A DNA stretch of 64,000 nucleotides from Levilactobacillus mulengensis (lineage in GTDB: Bacteria; Bacillota; Bacilli; Lactobacillales; Lactobacillaceae), in the NCBI RefSeq assembly GCF_003946045.1, contig NZ_RHNW01000002.1, positions 62,001 to 126,000 of the forward strand, given 5' to 3'. The position numbers and the translations under genes were made by a program. Shown in pieces: positions 36,229 through 44,449 of this stretch; the first letter of the stretch is position 1; each line of letters opens with the position of its first letter. Below the pieces are notes generated by a model. It did no database searches. It was given only the letters and a program-made list of their open reading frames with translations, and was not told the origin of the DNA.

Positions 36229-36537
36229 TTAACTATTTAATAGAATCACGCCAACAACAATGGCCAATAAGCCACTGATCCGGCTGAGACTGAGCCGTTC
36301 CCGGTACACCACAACGGCCAAAATAACCGTCGCCACTGTGCCGAGACCTGCCCACATGGCATACGTCACCCCTAATGGAAGCTTTTGCATGGCGAGTGTC
36401 ACCAAAATCAAGGAACTAAAGTACCCCACCAACACCATGATCGAGGGGATTAAATTCCGAAACCCGTTTGCTTGCTTCAAGAAAAAGCTCCCAACAACTT
36501 CCATAAAAATACCACCGAACAATAATACGTATGCCAT
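36229..36537 (-). CDS. SMR-family multidrug/cation exporter subunit
   Basis: 102 residues, four helices. Helix 1 holds the conserved Glu (GGIFMEVVGSFFLKQANGF) and helix 3 the YAMWAGLGTVATVIL motif. The start is set at 36537, where GCGAGGTGATAG precedes the ATG. An in-frame extension to 36702 would add 55 non-membrane residues and is rejected. It is the upstream partner of the 127-residue SMR protein. Both proteins are small and would work as a dimer exporting cationic compounds. Confidence 0.92.
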   Translation of the reverse strand: MAYVLLFGGIFMEVVGSFFLKQANGFRNLIPSIMVLVGYFSSLILVTLAMQKLPLGVTYAMWAGLGTVATVILAVVVYRERLSLSRISGLLAIVVGVILLNS

Positions 36538-36818
36538 ATCTATCACCTCGCTAAAATTTTCGCTGTGGTCCCATTCTAAAGAAACTTTAAGCAAAAGGCA
36601 ATGAAAAGATACGCCTGGCTGATTACAGTTTTGTGACAAACAGATAGCGATCTTTAGCCATTTAGCGAAGTACCGCGCCAGCTTAAATTTGAAAACAGCC
36701 ACCCTAAGATTGGCCTAGGCCATCCACCACTTTGCCGTCATCGCTAACCAAAGTCTCCTAGACTAACCTCCTCAGATGGCGTACAGTAATCCCAATACCA
36801 ATTTAGGAGGTCTATCCC

Positions 36819-37262
36819 ATGGACGTTGAAACTTTTTGGCAACACTTCAAAGCTGCCCACCCCGAAATTACCACGACTCACCACGATACCTATGCCTTTG
36901 GCGCAACCGACGAATCCGCCGACCTGCTGGCGCACCTGGTCAAAATTGGCCAGAAGACCGCTACGACCTCGGCGCTCGACCTCTACGAAGCCGACGAGCC
37001 GCTTCCCTTTGTGGGCGAATACAACATCATCTTAGACGCCCACGACCAGCCCGTTTGCATCACGCAGACCAAGGTCACCGAGGTCGTGCCCTTTGACCAA
37101 GTCACCCAAGAGCACGCCTATCACGAAGGCGAGGACGACCGGACGCTGACCACCTGGCGGCGAGAACACCGCGCCTTCTTCACCGCTGCCTACCACGAGA
37201 TGGGTCGCACCTTTAATGAGCAGATTCCTTGCTTCTGCGAAGTCTTTGAACGCGTGGATTAA
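36819..37262 (+). CDS. ASCH domain-containing protein
   Basis: 147 residues. The sequence fits the ASCH (YqfB-like) beta-barrel domain: early TYAFG, KTATTSALDLYE, PFVGEYNIILDAHDQPVCI and the ITQTKVTEVVPFDQV strand, ending with a C-terminal helix that holds WRREHRAFF. ASCH proteins are thought to bind RNA or act on modified nucleosides; no specific substrate can be read here. The start follows AGGAGG. It is a single gene with its own terminator, in a convergent pair with the DHA2 exporter. Confidence 0.85.
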   Translation: MDVETFWQHFKAAHPEITTTHHDTYAFGATDESADLLAHLVKIGQKTATTSALDLYEADEPLPFVGEYNIILDAHDQPVCITQTKVTEVVPFDQVTQEHAYHEGEDDRTLTTWRREHRAFFTAAYHEMGRTFNEQIPCFCEVFERVD

Positions 37263-37274
37263 GCCACGAAAAAT

Positions 37275-37317
37275 GGAGCCGCCTCACACGAAAATGTGTG
37301 GGACGACTCCTCTTTTA
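37275..37317. terminator. Terminator between convergent genes
   Basis: GGAGCCGCCTCACAC...GTGTGGGACGACTCC stem followed by TCTTTTATTT, between the ASCH gene and the DHA2 exporter. Confidence 0.8.
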
Positions 37318-37326
37318 TTTCAAAAA

Positions 37327-38745
37327 TTAAGCAGCGGCCTTAGTCTTACGACCGTCACGCAACATAGCTGCGAAGATCCAACCGACCACGGCGACCGCCA
37401 GGAAGGTGACGAAGACCGCGTGATAGCCGGCAAGGTTCGCCGCCACGTGACCCGCCGTCTTCAAATGCGTGGCCGTAACGGTGGCGAGAATCAAGGTAGC
37501 CACGGCAACCCCGGTCGACCCCAGAATCTGCCGCACGGTGGTAATGACCGCCGTCCCGTGCGAGATCAACTGGTCAGGCAAGGAGTTGGCTCCCAAGGTG
37601 ACCGCGGGCATCATGACGAAGGCGTTGCCCCCTTCAATCAGGGTGGCCGTTAAGATCATCGCCAGCAGCGACTGTTGACCACCGACCAGCGTCAACCACA
37701 GCCAGCCCAGCACGATCATGCTCATCCCGGTCAGCATCGTGGCCTTAAAGCCAATTTTATCCGCCAATTTCCCGGTAACGGGGTTTAACAGGCTCAGCAC
37801 CACGGCCCCAGGGACCAGCGCCATCCCCGAAGCAAATGGCGAGATGCCCAGCACTTCTTGGTAGTACAGCGGAAAGACAATCGTGACCACAATCAAGGCG
37901 ATGTAAGACGCCCCGGTCAAGAGCACGGCCAGGTCAAAATTAAACGTCTTCAGCACGCGTAAATCCAGGAGCGGTGCGTCGACGTGAAATTGCCGGTAAA
38001 CGAAGTAGGCCACCGCCAGTAAGCTGATGACCAACAGTGCGCCCATGGCCGTCCAGTTGACCGCCGTCTTCCCAATTTGGTTAACGACGTATAGGATGCC
38101 AATGAAGCCGACACTGCTCAGCACGGACCAGTAATCCAGCTTGGCTTTGTGTTGCGGCATGACGTCCTTGATAGTCTTCAACGCGACCAGGAACACAATC
38201 GTGATGATGACCATGAAGACGACGAACAGCCCCTGCCAGGTGGTGTAACGCAACACGATTCCGGAGATGATTGGGCCGACCGCTAACGCTGACCCCATGA
38301 CCAACCCGGCGAAGCCCATGACACCGCCCCGCTGGGCTTCCGGCGTGATCCGCAACATGACCGTCTGGTAGGACGGGAACATGATGCCGACCGCCATGGC
38401 CTCCATCACCCGGCCCAGCATCATCAATGGAAAGCTGGTCGCCAAATAAATGATGAACGTCCCGACGTCAAATAGTGCCAGCACGCTGACAAATAAGACC
38501 GGAAAGCGGATGTTATTTAACAGCCACGGACTGACGGGCATCATGACCACCATCACCAGCATGAATCCGGTCGTGAGCCATTGGACCGTTGACGCCGGCA
38601 CGTTGAAATATTTCATCAGCGTGGGGTACGCCGTGGATAGCGACGACTGACTGATGGACATGGTGAAGGTTCCCGCCAACAGCGTCCAGATAAATGCTAA
38701 ATGGCTGTACGCTCTTCCCTGTAAATCGATTGCCTTTTCCTGCAC
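37327..38745 (-). CDS. DHA2-family (EmrB/QacA-like) MFS exporter
   Basis: About 472 residues with fourteen predicted spans, the DHA2 drug:proton antiporter layout. Marks are LSTAYPTLMKYFNVPASTVQW in helix 1, LGRVMEAMAVGIMFPSYQTVML, the motif C-like GLVMGSALAVGPIISGIVLRY in helix 5, and the later GMALVPGAVVLSLLNPVTGKLADK. The start is the GTG at 38745, spaced correctly from AAGAGGAG; a GTG three codons earlier overlaps that site. Substrate unknown. A small divergent gene lies upstream. Confidence 0.9.
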   Translation of the reverse strand: MQEKAIDLQGRAYSHLAFIWTLLAGTFTMSISQSSLSTAYPTLMKYFNVPASTVQWLTTGFMLVMVVMMPVSPWLLNNIRFPVLFVSVLALFDVGTFIIYLATSFPLMMLGRVMEAMAVGIMFPSYQTVMLRITPEAQRGGVMGFAGLVMGSALAVGPIISGIVLRYTTWQGLFVVFMVIITIVFLVALKTIKDVMPQHKAKLDYWSVLSSVGFIGILYVVNQIGKTAVNWTAMGALLVISLLAVAYFVYRQFHVDAPLLDLRVLKTFNFDLAVLLTGASYIALIVVTIVFPLYYQEVLGISPFASGMALVPGAVVLSLLNPVTGKLADKIGFKATMLTGMSMIVLGWLWLTLVGGQQSLLAMILTATLIEGGNAFVMMPAVTLGANSLPDQLISHGTAVITTVRQILGSTGVAVATLILATVTATHLKTAGHVAANLAGYHAVFVTFLAVAVVGWIFAAMLRDGRKTKAAA

Positions 38746-38849
38746 TTCTCTCACTCCTCTTGCTACTTTAGAAACATTATTAACTGACTTCTATCCTAGT
38801 CCTTTTCCCGCGCGCTGTAAACCAAACCCGCGACCCTTGTTGAACGAAG

Positions 38850-38877
38850 TTACTTATTGGGTAATTTTTGGTACAAT
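38850..38877 (+). promoter_or_regulatory. Candidate promoter of the 57-residue gene
   Basis: TTACTT and TACAAT separated by 16 bp, 57 bp before the start at 38934. The -35 match is weak. Confidence 0.4.
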
Positions 38878-38933
38878 GGGACTATTGAACGGGATGACCC
38901 GTTGCGGACTACGCAAAGAATTGAGGGCAAATA

Positions 38934-39107
38934 ATGGACTTAGTAGCATATTTAACCGATGAAATTGATTTTCTAACGGAACAAATGAACCGGGCTAAGG
39001 ATGAAAAGGACAACGCCATGAACTTCTTGTGCGATGCCCGAATCACCGAAGCCAAACGCATCTTGGAACAGGTCAACACTGGTAAGATTACCAGCTTGAA
39101 GGCCTAG
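38934..39107 (+). CDS. Small hypothetical protein, 57 residues
   Basis: Short ORF with a GAGGG ribosome binding site at 38923-38927, beginning MDLVAYLTDEIDFLTEQMNR and ending KITSLKA. It is acidic at the start, helical throughout and has one cysteine. A promoter-like TACAAT precedes it and a clear terminator follows within 10 bp, so it looks like a genuine one-gene transcript. I do not recognise a family. Confidence 0.72.
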   Translation: MDLVAYLTDEIDFLTEQMNRAKDEKDNAMNFLCDARITEAKRILEQVNTGKITSLKA

Positions 39108-39114
39108 TTGCTGT

Positions 39115-39143
39115 AACCGGACACGCCCAGCGTCCGGTTTTTC
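39115..39143 (+). terminator. Rho-independent terminator
   Basis: AACCGGAC...GTCCGGTTTTT stem-loop and T run, 8 bp after the 57-residue gene. Confidence 0.88.
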
Positions 39144-39173
39144 TTTTGGTTTTGAAAACGGGTTCACATATGC

Positions 39174-39358
39174 CCGTTCCCGGCGGCGGGCTCAAACTGC
39201 CCTGCTATGGGGCCGGTTCCAGCCAAAGTTCTGGCTTCCACCTCAACTTTGAGCCTGAGAAGCGGTCTCAAAGGTTGTCCCGTGGGCTAGGCTGGAAAAG
39301 AACTCCAGCCAAGACCACCGACACAGCTGGTCAGTTTGGCCCGCCTCTGGTCACTCAC
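39174..39358 (-). repeat. Structured repeat, inner B form (copy 23)
   Basis: Minus-strand element from GTGACCAGAGGCGGGCC to GCCGCCGGGAACG. GGCTGGAG/CTCCAGCC hairpin, CTTTGAGACCGCTT/CTCAAAG, and a CCCCATAGCAGGGC closing arm. No outer stem. Confidence 0.88.
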
Positions 39359-39715
39359 GATTGCGAACCCATTTTCAACCGCGCTTACCACCTCATCCCC
39401 CTCACATAAGTCCATCACGATAAATGACTTATTGTCGACACCTTATTGCGGATCAATAATTAAACAACTGATACCTTTGGACTGTAAATTCCGAGTCACC
39501 GGGACTGCCCGCCTCCGGTTCCAACAGATTGTCCGCTGACCTAGCATGCGCTAAAAGATTTGGTCGTTGACAGTTTGATTGGCGGTAAGGCAACACTGGC
39601 AACTCAAAGCTCCCGGCCTCAACTTATGGTCATTACACAGCTATCGCATTGGAACCATCACCGACCGCGGTAAAAATCTTATTGCCAACACATGGTTGCG
39701 GATTAACTGCAAAAT
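39359..39715. other. Intergenic stretch between repeats, no gene recognised
   Basis: Part of a gene-free kilobase between the 57-residue gene and map. The last 60 bp (ACCGACCGCGGTAAAAATCT onward, from about 39660) are duplicated before copy 25. Nothing else recognised. Confidence 0.35.
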
Positions 39716-39800
39716 TAGTCGGAGGGCTGGGAAAACTGGGCCGGTTGTGGGAGTGACCAGAGGCGGCCAAGGTGCCCGGCTGTGTCGATGGACTTGGCGC
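39716..39800 (+). repeat. Structured repeat, class B left fragment (copy 24)
   Basis: GGAGGGCTGGGAAAACTGGG, GTGACCAGAGGCGGCC, CTGTGTCGATGGACTTGG, then lost. Followed by a degenerate duplicate of its own 5' flank and a full class A copy. Confidence 0.85.
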
Positions 39801-39892
39801 TCATGAGATAACCCTTCACACCAGCTCATCACATTGACAACCCCACCGACAGCAATAAAAATCTGATTGCCACCTCATTGATTAACTGCCAC

Positions 39893-40077
39893 GTTAGCCG
39901 CAGGGCTGGTGAAAATGGGCTCAGCCGTGGGAGTTGCCTTAGCGGGTTCCCCGCTTAGGCAACTGCTATCTTTGAGACGTGACCTTCGGCTCAAAGTAAG
40001 TCCGAAGACCGCTCCCCAGGCTTCGGACGTGCGCCCACAGCGCCACGGCCCATTTTCACCAGCCCGGAGGCGATGAC
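39893..40077 (+). repeat. Structured repeat, class A, complete (copy 25)
   Basis: Basal stem GGGCTGGTGAAAATGGG/CCCATTTTCACCAGCCC. Hairpin 1 is GTTGCCTTAGCGGG/CCCGCTTAGGCAAC, and the third hairpin is TCCGAAGACCGC with CTTCGGA. It lies 115 bp upstream of the map start. Confidence 0.92.
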
Positions 40078-40191
40078 AAAGACAAGTTCTAAGAACCAAA
40101 CCAATTCCAAAAAGATTTTAACCGCATAATTCGCTGAAAAGGTGAAATTGGTGTACATTAGAAGTAGATACAAATTTTAGGAGGTAACACG

Positions 40192-40986
40192 TTGATAACC
40201 ATTAAATCAGACCGTGAAATTGAGAAAATGGCCGAATCCGGTGCCGTTTTAGCTGGTGTCCACAAGGGCTTACGGGACATCATCAAGCCAGGTATTTCTA
40301 GCTGGGAAATTGAACGTTTTGCCAACAAGTACATTGAAGAACATGGGGCCAAGCCTTCCGAAAAGGGTTTTGAAGGCTACAAGTACGCCACCTGTGTCAG
40401 TGTGAACGATGAAGTCGCCCACGCCATCCCCCGCAAGGAATTGTTGCTTAAGGAAGGCGACATTGTGGCCGTGGACATGACCGTCAACCTGGACGGCTTT
40501 GAAAGTGACTCTTGCTGGACTTACGCTGTCGGCAAGATCAGTCCTGAAGCCCAACACCTAATGGACGTCACCAAGAAGTCCCTCTACTTGGGTATCGACC
40601 AAGCCGTCGTCGGCAACCGGATCGGTGACATTGGTCACGCCATCCAAGCCTACACGGAAGGTCAAGAACACATGGGTGACGTCCGTGAGTTGATTGGCCA
40701 CGGGATTCAACCAACCATGCACGAACAACCAAACGTCCCTAACTACGGGGAAGCTGGCAAGGGCCTGCGGTTACGTGCCGGCATGACCATCACCATCGAA
40801 CCCATGATCAACTTGGGCACCTGGGAAATCGCCACGCGCCAAACGGCTGACAAGTCATGGGACTACTACGTCACGGCTGACGGCTCCCTGTCCGCGCAAT
40901 ACGAACACACCCTGGTCATCACTGACGATGGTCCTAAGATCTTAACGTCACAAGACGACGCCATCGACGAAAAATACCGGCTCTAA
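40192..40986 (+). CDS. map: Type I methionine aminopeptidase
   Basis: Removes the N-terminal Met from new proteins. 264 residues with the metal ligands in order: His in NDEVAHAIP, Asp pair in VAVDMTVNLDGFESDSCW, His in IGHGIQPTMHEQPNVPNYG, Glu in TIEPMINLG, and Glu in YEHTLVITDDG. The start codon is TTG (MITIKSDREI) at good distance from GGAGG at 40180-40184. It is a single gene with its own terminator. A class A repeat sits upstream, outside a plausible core promoter. Confidence 0.96.
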   Translation: MITIKSDREIEKMAESGAVLAGVHKGLRDIIKPGISSWEIERFANKYIEEHGAKPSEKGFEGYKYATCVSVNDEVAHAIPRKELLLKEGDIVAVDMTVNLDGFESDSCWTYAVGKISPEAQHLMDVTKKSLYLGIDQAVVGNRIGDIGHAIQAYTEGQEHMGDVRELIGHGIQPTMHEQPNVPNYGEAGKGLRLRAGMTITIEPMINLGTWEIATRQTADKSWDYYVTADGSLSAQYEHTLVITDDGPKILTSQDDAIDEKYRL

Positions 40987-41019
40987 TCAGCTAGGTTTGA
41001 CCGATTAAGCTAAAAAGCG

Positions 41020-41046
41020 AGAGTGAGGATTGGTTTCCTCACTCTT
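41020..41046 (+). terminator. Rho-independent terminator
   Basis: AGAGTGAGGA...TCCTCACTCTTTTG after map. Confidence 0.88.
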
Positions 41047-41203
41047 TTGTTTTACACTAAGGTCATTGGTAATGTGTATAACAAGAATAAAATTATTAAG
41101 AACTCAATTGCATGATGGATGTTATGGAGACGCTTGACCCACTTGCTTAGATAACGTGATCAAGTAAGCCACTACAAGCCAAGGCAACCAATCGGATAAT
41201 AAT

Positions 41204-41306
41204 CGGGCTAAACCAGTGTCAGCCGCAGGGCTGGGAAAACTGGGTCGGTCGTGGAAGTGACCAGAGGCGAGCCAAGGTGACTGGCTGTGTCGATGGCCTT
41301 GCATGT
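41204..41306 (+). repeat. Structured repeat, class B left fragment (copy 26)
   Basis: GGGCTAAACCAGTGTCAGCC start, GTGACCAGAGGCGAGCC, CTGTGTCGATGGCCTTG, then broken off. The flank CTACAAGCCAAGG recurs, diverged, as CTACCACAAGCCAAGCGG before copy 27. Confidence 0.88.
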
Positions 41307-41387
41307 TTACTTAGCTTACGTAGCCGGATAAACTACCACAAGCCAAGCGGAAATCAAGACCAATTAGATAAATAATCATCTATGTCA

Positions 41388-41685
41388 CGGGTTAAACTAG
41401 TGTCAGCCGCAGGGCTGGGAAAACTGGACCGGTCGTGGGAGTGACCAGAGGGGCGCCAAGGTGCCCGGCTGTGTCGATGGCCTTGGCTGGGGTATTTTCC
41501 CAGCCTAGCCCATGGGGCAACCTTTGAGACCGTACCTCAGGCTCAAAGTTGAGGTGGAAGCCCGCTTCTCAGGCTGGAACCGACCCCACAGCAGGGCACC
41601 TTGAGCGCACCGCCGGGAACGGACGCGACCAGGCCCAGTTTTCACCAGCCCGGAGGCGCTGCCAAAAACACTCATTTAACCCAAA
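41388..41685 (+). repeat. Structured repeat, class B, complete (copy 27)
   Basis: One of the fullest class B copies. GGGTTAAACTAGTGTCAGCC start, basal stem GGGCTGGGAAAACTGG against CCCAGTTTTCACCAGCCC, inner stem CCAAGGTGCCCGGCTGTG against CACAGCAGGGCACCTTG, GGCTGGG/CCCAGCC hairpin, CTTTGAGACCG/CTCAAAG. It ends ATTTAACCC, about 10 bp before the menG ribosome binding site. Confidence 0.93.
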
Positions 41686-41708
41686 TATTAATTAGGAGGT
41701 TGGCTTGT

Positions 41709-42443
41709 ATGGCTTTAACCAATCAGACACCCGAAGACCAGGTGCAAGACATCTTCAACCGCATCGCCCCACAGTACGACCAAATGAACAGTGTGATCAG
41801 TCTGGGAACCCACCGCATCTGGCGGCAACAGGTGATGAACGCCATGACGCTGCGGCCCGGCGACTTTGCGCTCGACCTCTGTTGCGGCACGGGCGACTGG
41901 ACCCTCTCCTTGGCACAAGCCGTGGGTCCGGCCGGCCAGGTCGTGGGCTTAGACTTTAGCGACGTCATGCTGCAAGAGGCCAGCCGCAAGGTTCGTGCGG
42001 CCCACTTGAGCGACCGCATCACGCTGCGTCAGGGTGATGCCATGCACCTGCCCTACCCGGACAACAGCTTCAACGTGGTCACGATTGGCTTTGGCCTGCG
42101 CAACGTGCCGGATGCCAACCAGGTCCTCCGGGAAATGGCGCGCGTCGTCAAGCCCGGCGGCCAGGTCGTTTGCCTGGAAACGTCGCAACCCACCAATCCC
42201 GTGATTCACGCGGGGTGGCAACTGTACTTTGGCCACGTGGTCCCGTTGATGGGCCGCTTTGCCCATCACTATCAGGCCTACAACTACCTGCAACGCTCGA
42301 CACACAAATTCGTCACGGTGACGGAATTGGCCACCATGTTCCGCACGGCTGGCCTCCAACAGGTCCACTACCGCCAGTTCAATCTAGGCGCGGCGGCGGT
42401 CCATTTAGGGACGAAGCCCTACCTTATTTGTTTTACTGCCTAA
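41709..42443 (+). CDS. menG: Demethylmenaquinone/ubiquinone-type C-methyltransferase
   Basis: SAM-dependent methyltransferase of the UbiE/MenG family, 244 residues, which methylates demethylmenaquinone. The family signature begins FNRIAPQYDQMNSVISLGTH, SAM loop LDLCCGTGDWTL, VGLDFSDVML, and TIGFGLRNVPD follow in order, with a C-terminal GGAAVHLGTKP-like end (GAAAVHLGTKP). The start follows TTAGGAGGTTGG. No other menaquinone gene is in the window. It is either a remnant of a pathway encoded elsewhere or supports respiration with imported quinone. A complete class B repeat sits directly upstream. Confidence 0.93.
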   Translation: MALTNQTPEDQVQDIFNRIAPQYDQMNSVISLGTHRIWRQQVMNAMTLRPGDFALDLCCGTGDWTLSLAQAVGPAGQVVGLDFSDVMLQEASRKVRAAHLSDRITLRQGDAMHLPYPDNSFNVVTIGFGLRNVPDANQVLREMARVVKPGGQVVCLETSQPTNPVIHAGWQLYFGHVVPLMGRFAHHYQAYNYLQRSTHKFVTVTELATMFRTAGLQQVHYRQFNLGAAAVHLGTKPYLICFTA

Positions 42444-42463
42444 GCGTTCACGGTAAAAATAAC

Positions 42464-43312
42464 TTAGATATCAAACTTCGCAATCAGCTTCAAGAGTTTC
42501 TCGTTGCTGTTCAACCGGGCAAAGGCCGCGGCATCCTGCAAGTCTTGCTTGATGGCCGCCACATCCCCGTTTTGGGCCCGTACATTGACGGCGCGTTGGT
42601 ACAGGATGCGGGCCAGGTAATAGGTCACGTGGTACCGGGCGCAGACCTGAACGCCGTAATTTAACAGCTCATCGCTGGCCTTGAGGTCCCCCGTTTGGCC
42701 GTAGAACTGGCCCGTGTAGTAGATGATATTCAGGGAACGCCAAATACTGTGGTTGTTTTTAAAGGTTAGATTGTGAATCTCGCTGGCGACCTTGTTGAAG
42801 TAGAATTCGGCGCGGGTCGTGTCGCCATCCCGATCGTAGGCCACCCCCATCCCGGTATACGCCAACAGCGAGTACATCGAGTGGTGGCCTTCGTCAAAGC
42901 GGTTTAAAATTTGTGAGAAATCGTACAGGGCGTCCGCGATACTCCCGCCGTTGAGGGCCGTCACGTAGCCGCGGATAAAGTAAAAGCGCATTTGAAAGTT
43001 CAGGGTGCCGCTGGCCGGATCGCCCAACTTGGCCAGGCTCTCCTGGGCAGCATCGTATTCCCCGACCAACAACTGGAATTCTGCCTGTTCCAACGCTTGG
43101 GAACGGACAGAGTCCTCATCGTGGTTGAGCGGGAAGAGGTCATTTAACGTCAGCTCGAGCCGGTCACAGAGTTGAAGCAAAATCTTGAGTGACGGCACCT
43201 TGCCGTTGCGTTCGAACTTACTGAGCGTGGCTTGGGTACAGATGCCCTGCGCCAGTTGGTCCTGGGAAAGGTGGAGCCGTTTACGCGTTTCGATAAATAT
43301 ATCAATATTCAT
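42464..43312 (-). CDS. Rgg/PlcR-like helix-turn-helix regulator with TPR-like repeats
   Basis: About 282 residues. The N-terminal XRE-type helix-turn-helix is FIETRKRLHLSQDQLAQGIC then TQATLSKFERNGKVPSLKIL, and the remaining 200 residues are helical repeats of the type that bind signal peptides in the RRNPP group. The start is set at 43312 (MNIDIFIE), with 43324 (MAQVM) as an alternative; neither has an ideal ribosome binding site. No short peptide gene is obvious next to it. It converges on menG, with 20 bp between the stops. Confidence 0.82.
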   Translation of the reverse strand: MNIDIFIETRKRLHLSQDQLAQGICTQATLSKFERNGKVPSLKILLQLCDRLELTLNDLFPLNHDEDSVRSQALEQAEFQLLVGEYDAAQESLAKLGDPASGTLNFQMRFYFIRGYVTALNGGSIADALYDFSQILNRFDEGHHSMYSLLAYTGMGVAYDRDGDTTRAEFYFNKVASEIHNLTFKNNHSIWRSLNIIYYTGQFYGQTGDLKASDELLNYGVQVCARYHVTYYLARILYQRAVNVRAQNGDVAAIKQDLQDAAAFARLNSNEKLLKLIAKFDI

Positions 43313-43371
43313 TACTTGTGCCATCCCTTAAAACGTTATGGACCTATTATAACAACAAATGGCCCTAACGC

Positions 43372-44001
43372 CTAGCTCTGCCAGCCATGATTTTCGCGAT
43401 CCCAATCCCGTTTACGACTGCCGGAAACAAAGGGATTGCCCGCCACGATGTAGCGCAGAGGCCGGTCGTGCCAGCTCCCATCGCTGACGCCGACCCGCGA
43501 CGTGGCGGTCACGTTGCGCGGCTGGCGGGTAATTGTCGGGGTAATCGTTAAATTGTTGGCGCCCAACATCGTGCGATTCAGGTCCTTGGATTGCAGGCCC
43601 AGCGCCGCCGTCAGCTTGCCCGGACCATTGGTCACATCCGGAATCGGCTTATCACGGTGTTGTTGCATCAGGTCCAGGCCCTGGTGGGGTTCGATGCCCC
43701 GAATCAGGATTCCTTGGGGCGTGCCGGCCGCTTGAGTCGCCACGTCCAGCATGTAGTAGCCCCGCAGAATGTAAATGTAAATAGTTCCCGGCGCATCATA
43801 CAACGCTGCGTTAGCCGCCGTGTAGCGGCCATTAAACGCATGTGCGGCCGTATCCTGTTCTCCGAGATAGGCCTCGGCTTCAACGATCCAGCCGCTCATG
43901 GTGCCCGCCGGCGTTTGATAAATTAATTCATGGCCCAGTAACTCTTGGGCAATCTGGGCCGTGGACCGCCCCGTATAGAAGTCGCCTAACGAATCTGTCA
44001 T
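43372..44001 (-). CDS. 3-methyladenine DNA glycosylase (AAG/MPG family)
   Basis: 209 residues that remove alkylated purines from DNA. Family marks are LLGHELIYQTPAGTMSGWIV, EAEAYLGEQDTAAHAFNGR (the catalytic Glu lies here), the YIYILRGYYMLDVAT segment, PQGILIRGIEPHQG, and NGPGKLTAALG. The start follows AGAGAAGCG. It is a single gene, divergent from the DUF488 gene and ending near the Rgg-like gene start. Confidence 0.94.
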   Translation of the reverse strand: MTDSLGDFYTGRSTAQIAQELLGHELIYQTPAGTMSGWIVEAEAYLGEQDTAAHAFNGRYTAANAALYDAPGTIYIYILRGYYMLDVATQAAGTPQGILIRGIEPHQGLDLMQQHRDKPIPDVTNGPGKLTAALGLQSKDLNRTMLGANNLTITPTITRQPRNVTATSRVGVSDGSWHDRPLRYIVAGNPFVSGSRKRDWDRENHGWQS

Positions 44002-44056
44002 GTTTTATCTCGCTTCTCTTCACTATGGTAGAATTGACCCATGGAGATGGTCAAAT

Positions 44057-44449
44057 ATGGCAATTAAATTGGAACGAATTTACACCAAGCCCGCTGACTT
44101 AGCCGGCTACCGGATGCTGGTCGATCGACTCTGGCCCCGCGGCATTTCAAAGGTCAACGCCCAACTCGCGTCCTGGGAAAAGGAAATGGGCCCATCGACC
44201 GAGCTGCGCAAATGGTTCAACCATGAACCGGAAAAATTTCCGGCCTTTCAGGAAAAATACCTCGCGGAACTCGAAGCCAACGCTGCGTTGCCCGACTTCT
44301 TAGACCTCGTTGCCAGCCAACTGGCCACGCAGGACGTGATTTTTCTGTACGGCGCCAAGGACGAAACGCACAACCAGGCCGTCATTCTCAAGGCCTTCGT
44401 GCTTAAGCGTCTGGCTGACCGAGTGCCTGCAGCACGGCTGGCAGACTAA
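44057..44449 (+). CDS. DUF488 family protein
   Basis: 130 residues matching the DUF488 (YeaO-like) family: RIYTKPADLAGYRMLVDRLW followed by PRGISKVNAQL, then W-x-K-E-M-G-P-S-x-E-L-R-K-W-F and the late VIFLYGAKDETHNQAVILK. Function is unknown. The start is the ATG at 44057. It overlaps the convergent HAD gene tail-to-tail by about 47 bp, so no terminator separates them. Confidence 0.9.
   Translation: MAIKLERIYTKPADLAGYRMLVDRLWPRGISKVNAQLASWEKEMGPSTELRKWFNHEPEKFPAFQEKYLAELEANAALPDFLDLVASQLATQDVIFLYGAKDETHNQAVILKAFVLKRLADRVPAARLAD

Noticed and set aside
36538-36800. Guanidine (ykkC) riboswitch before the SMR pair
   Set aside because: None of the ykkC, mini-ykkC or ykkC-III conserved motifs could be recognised.
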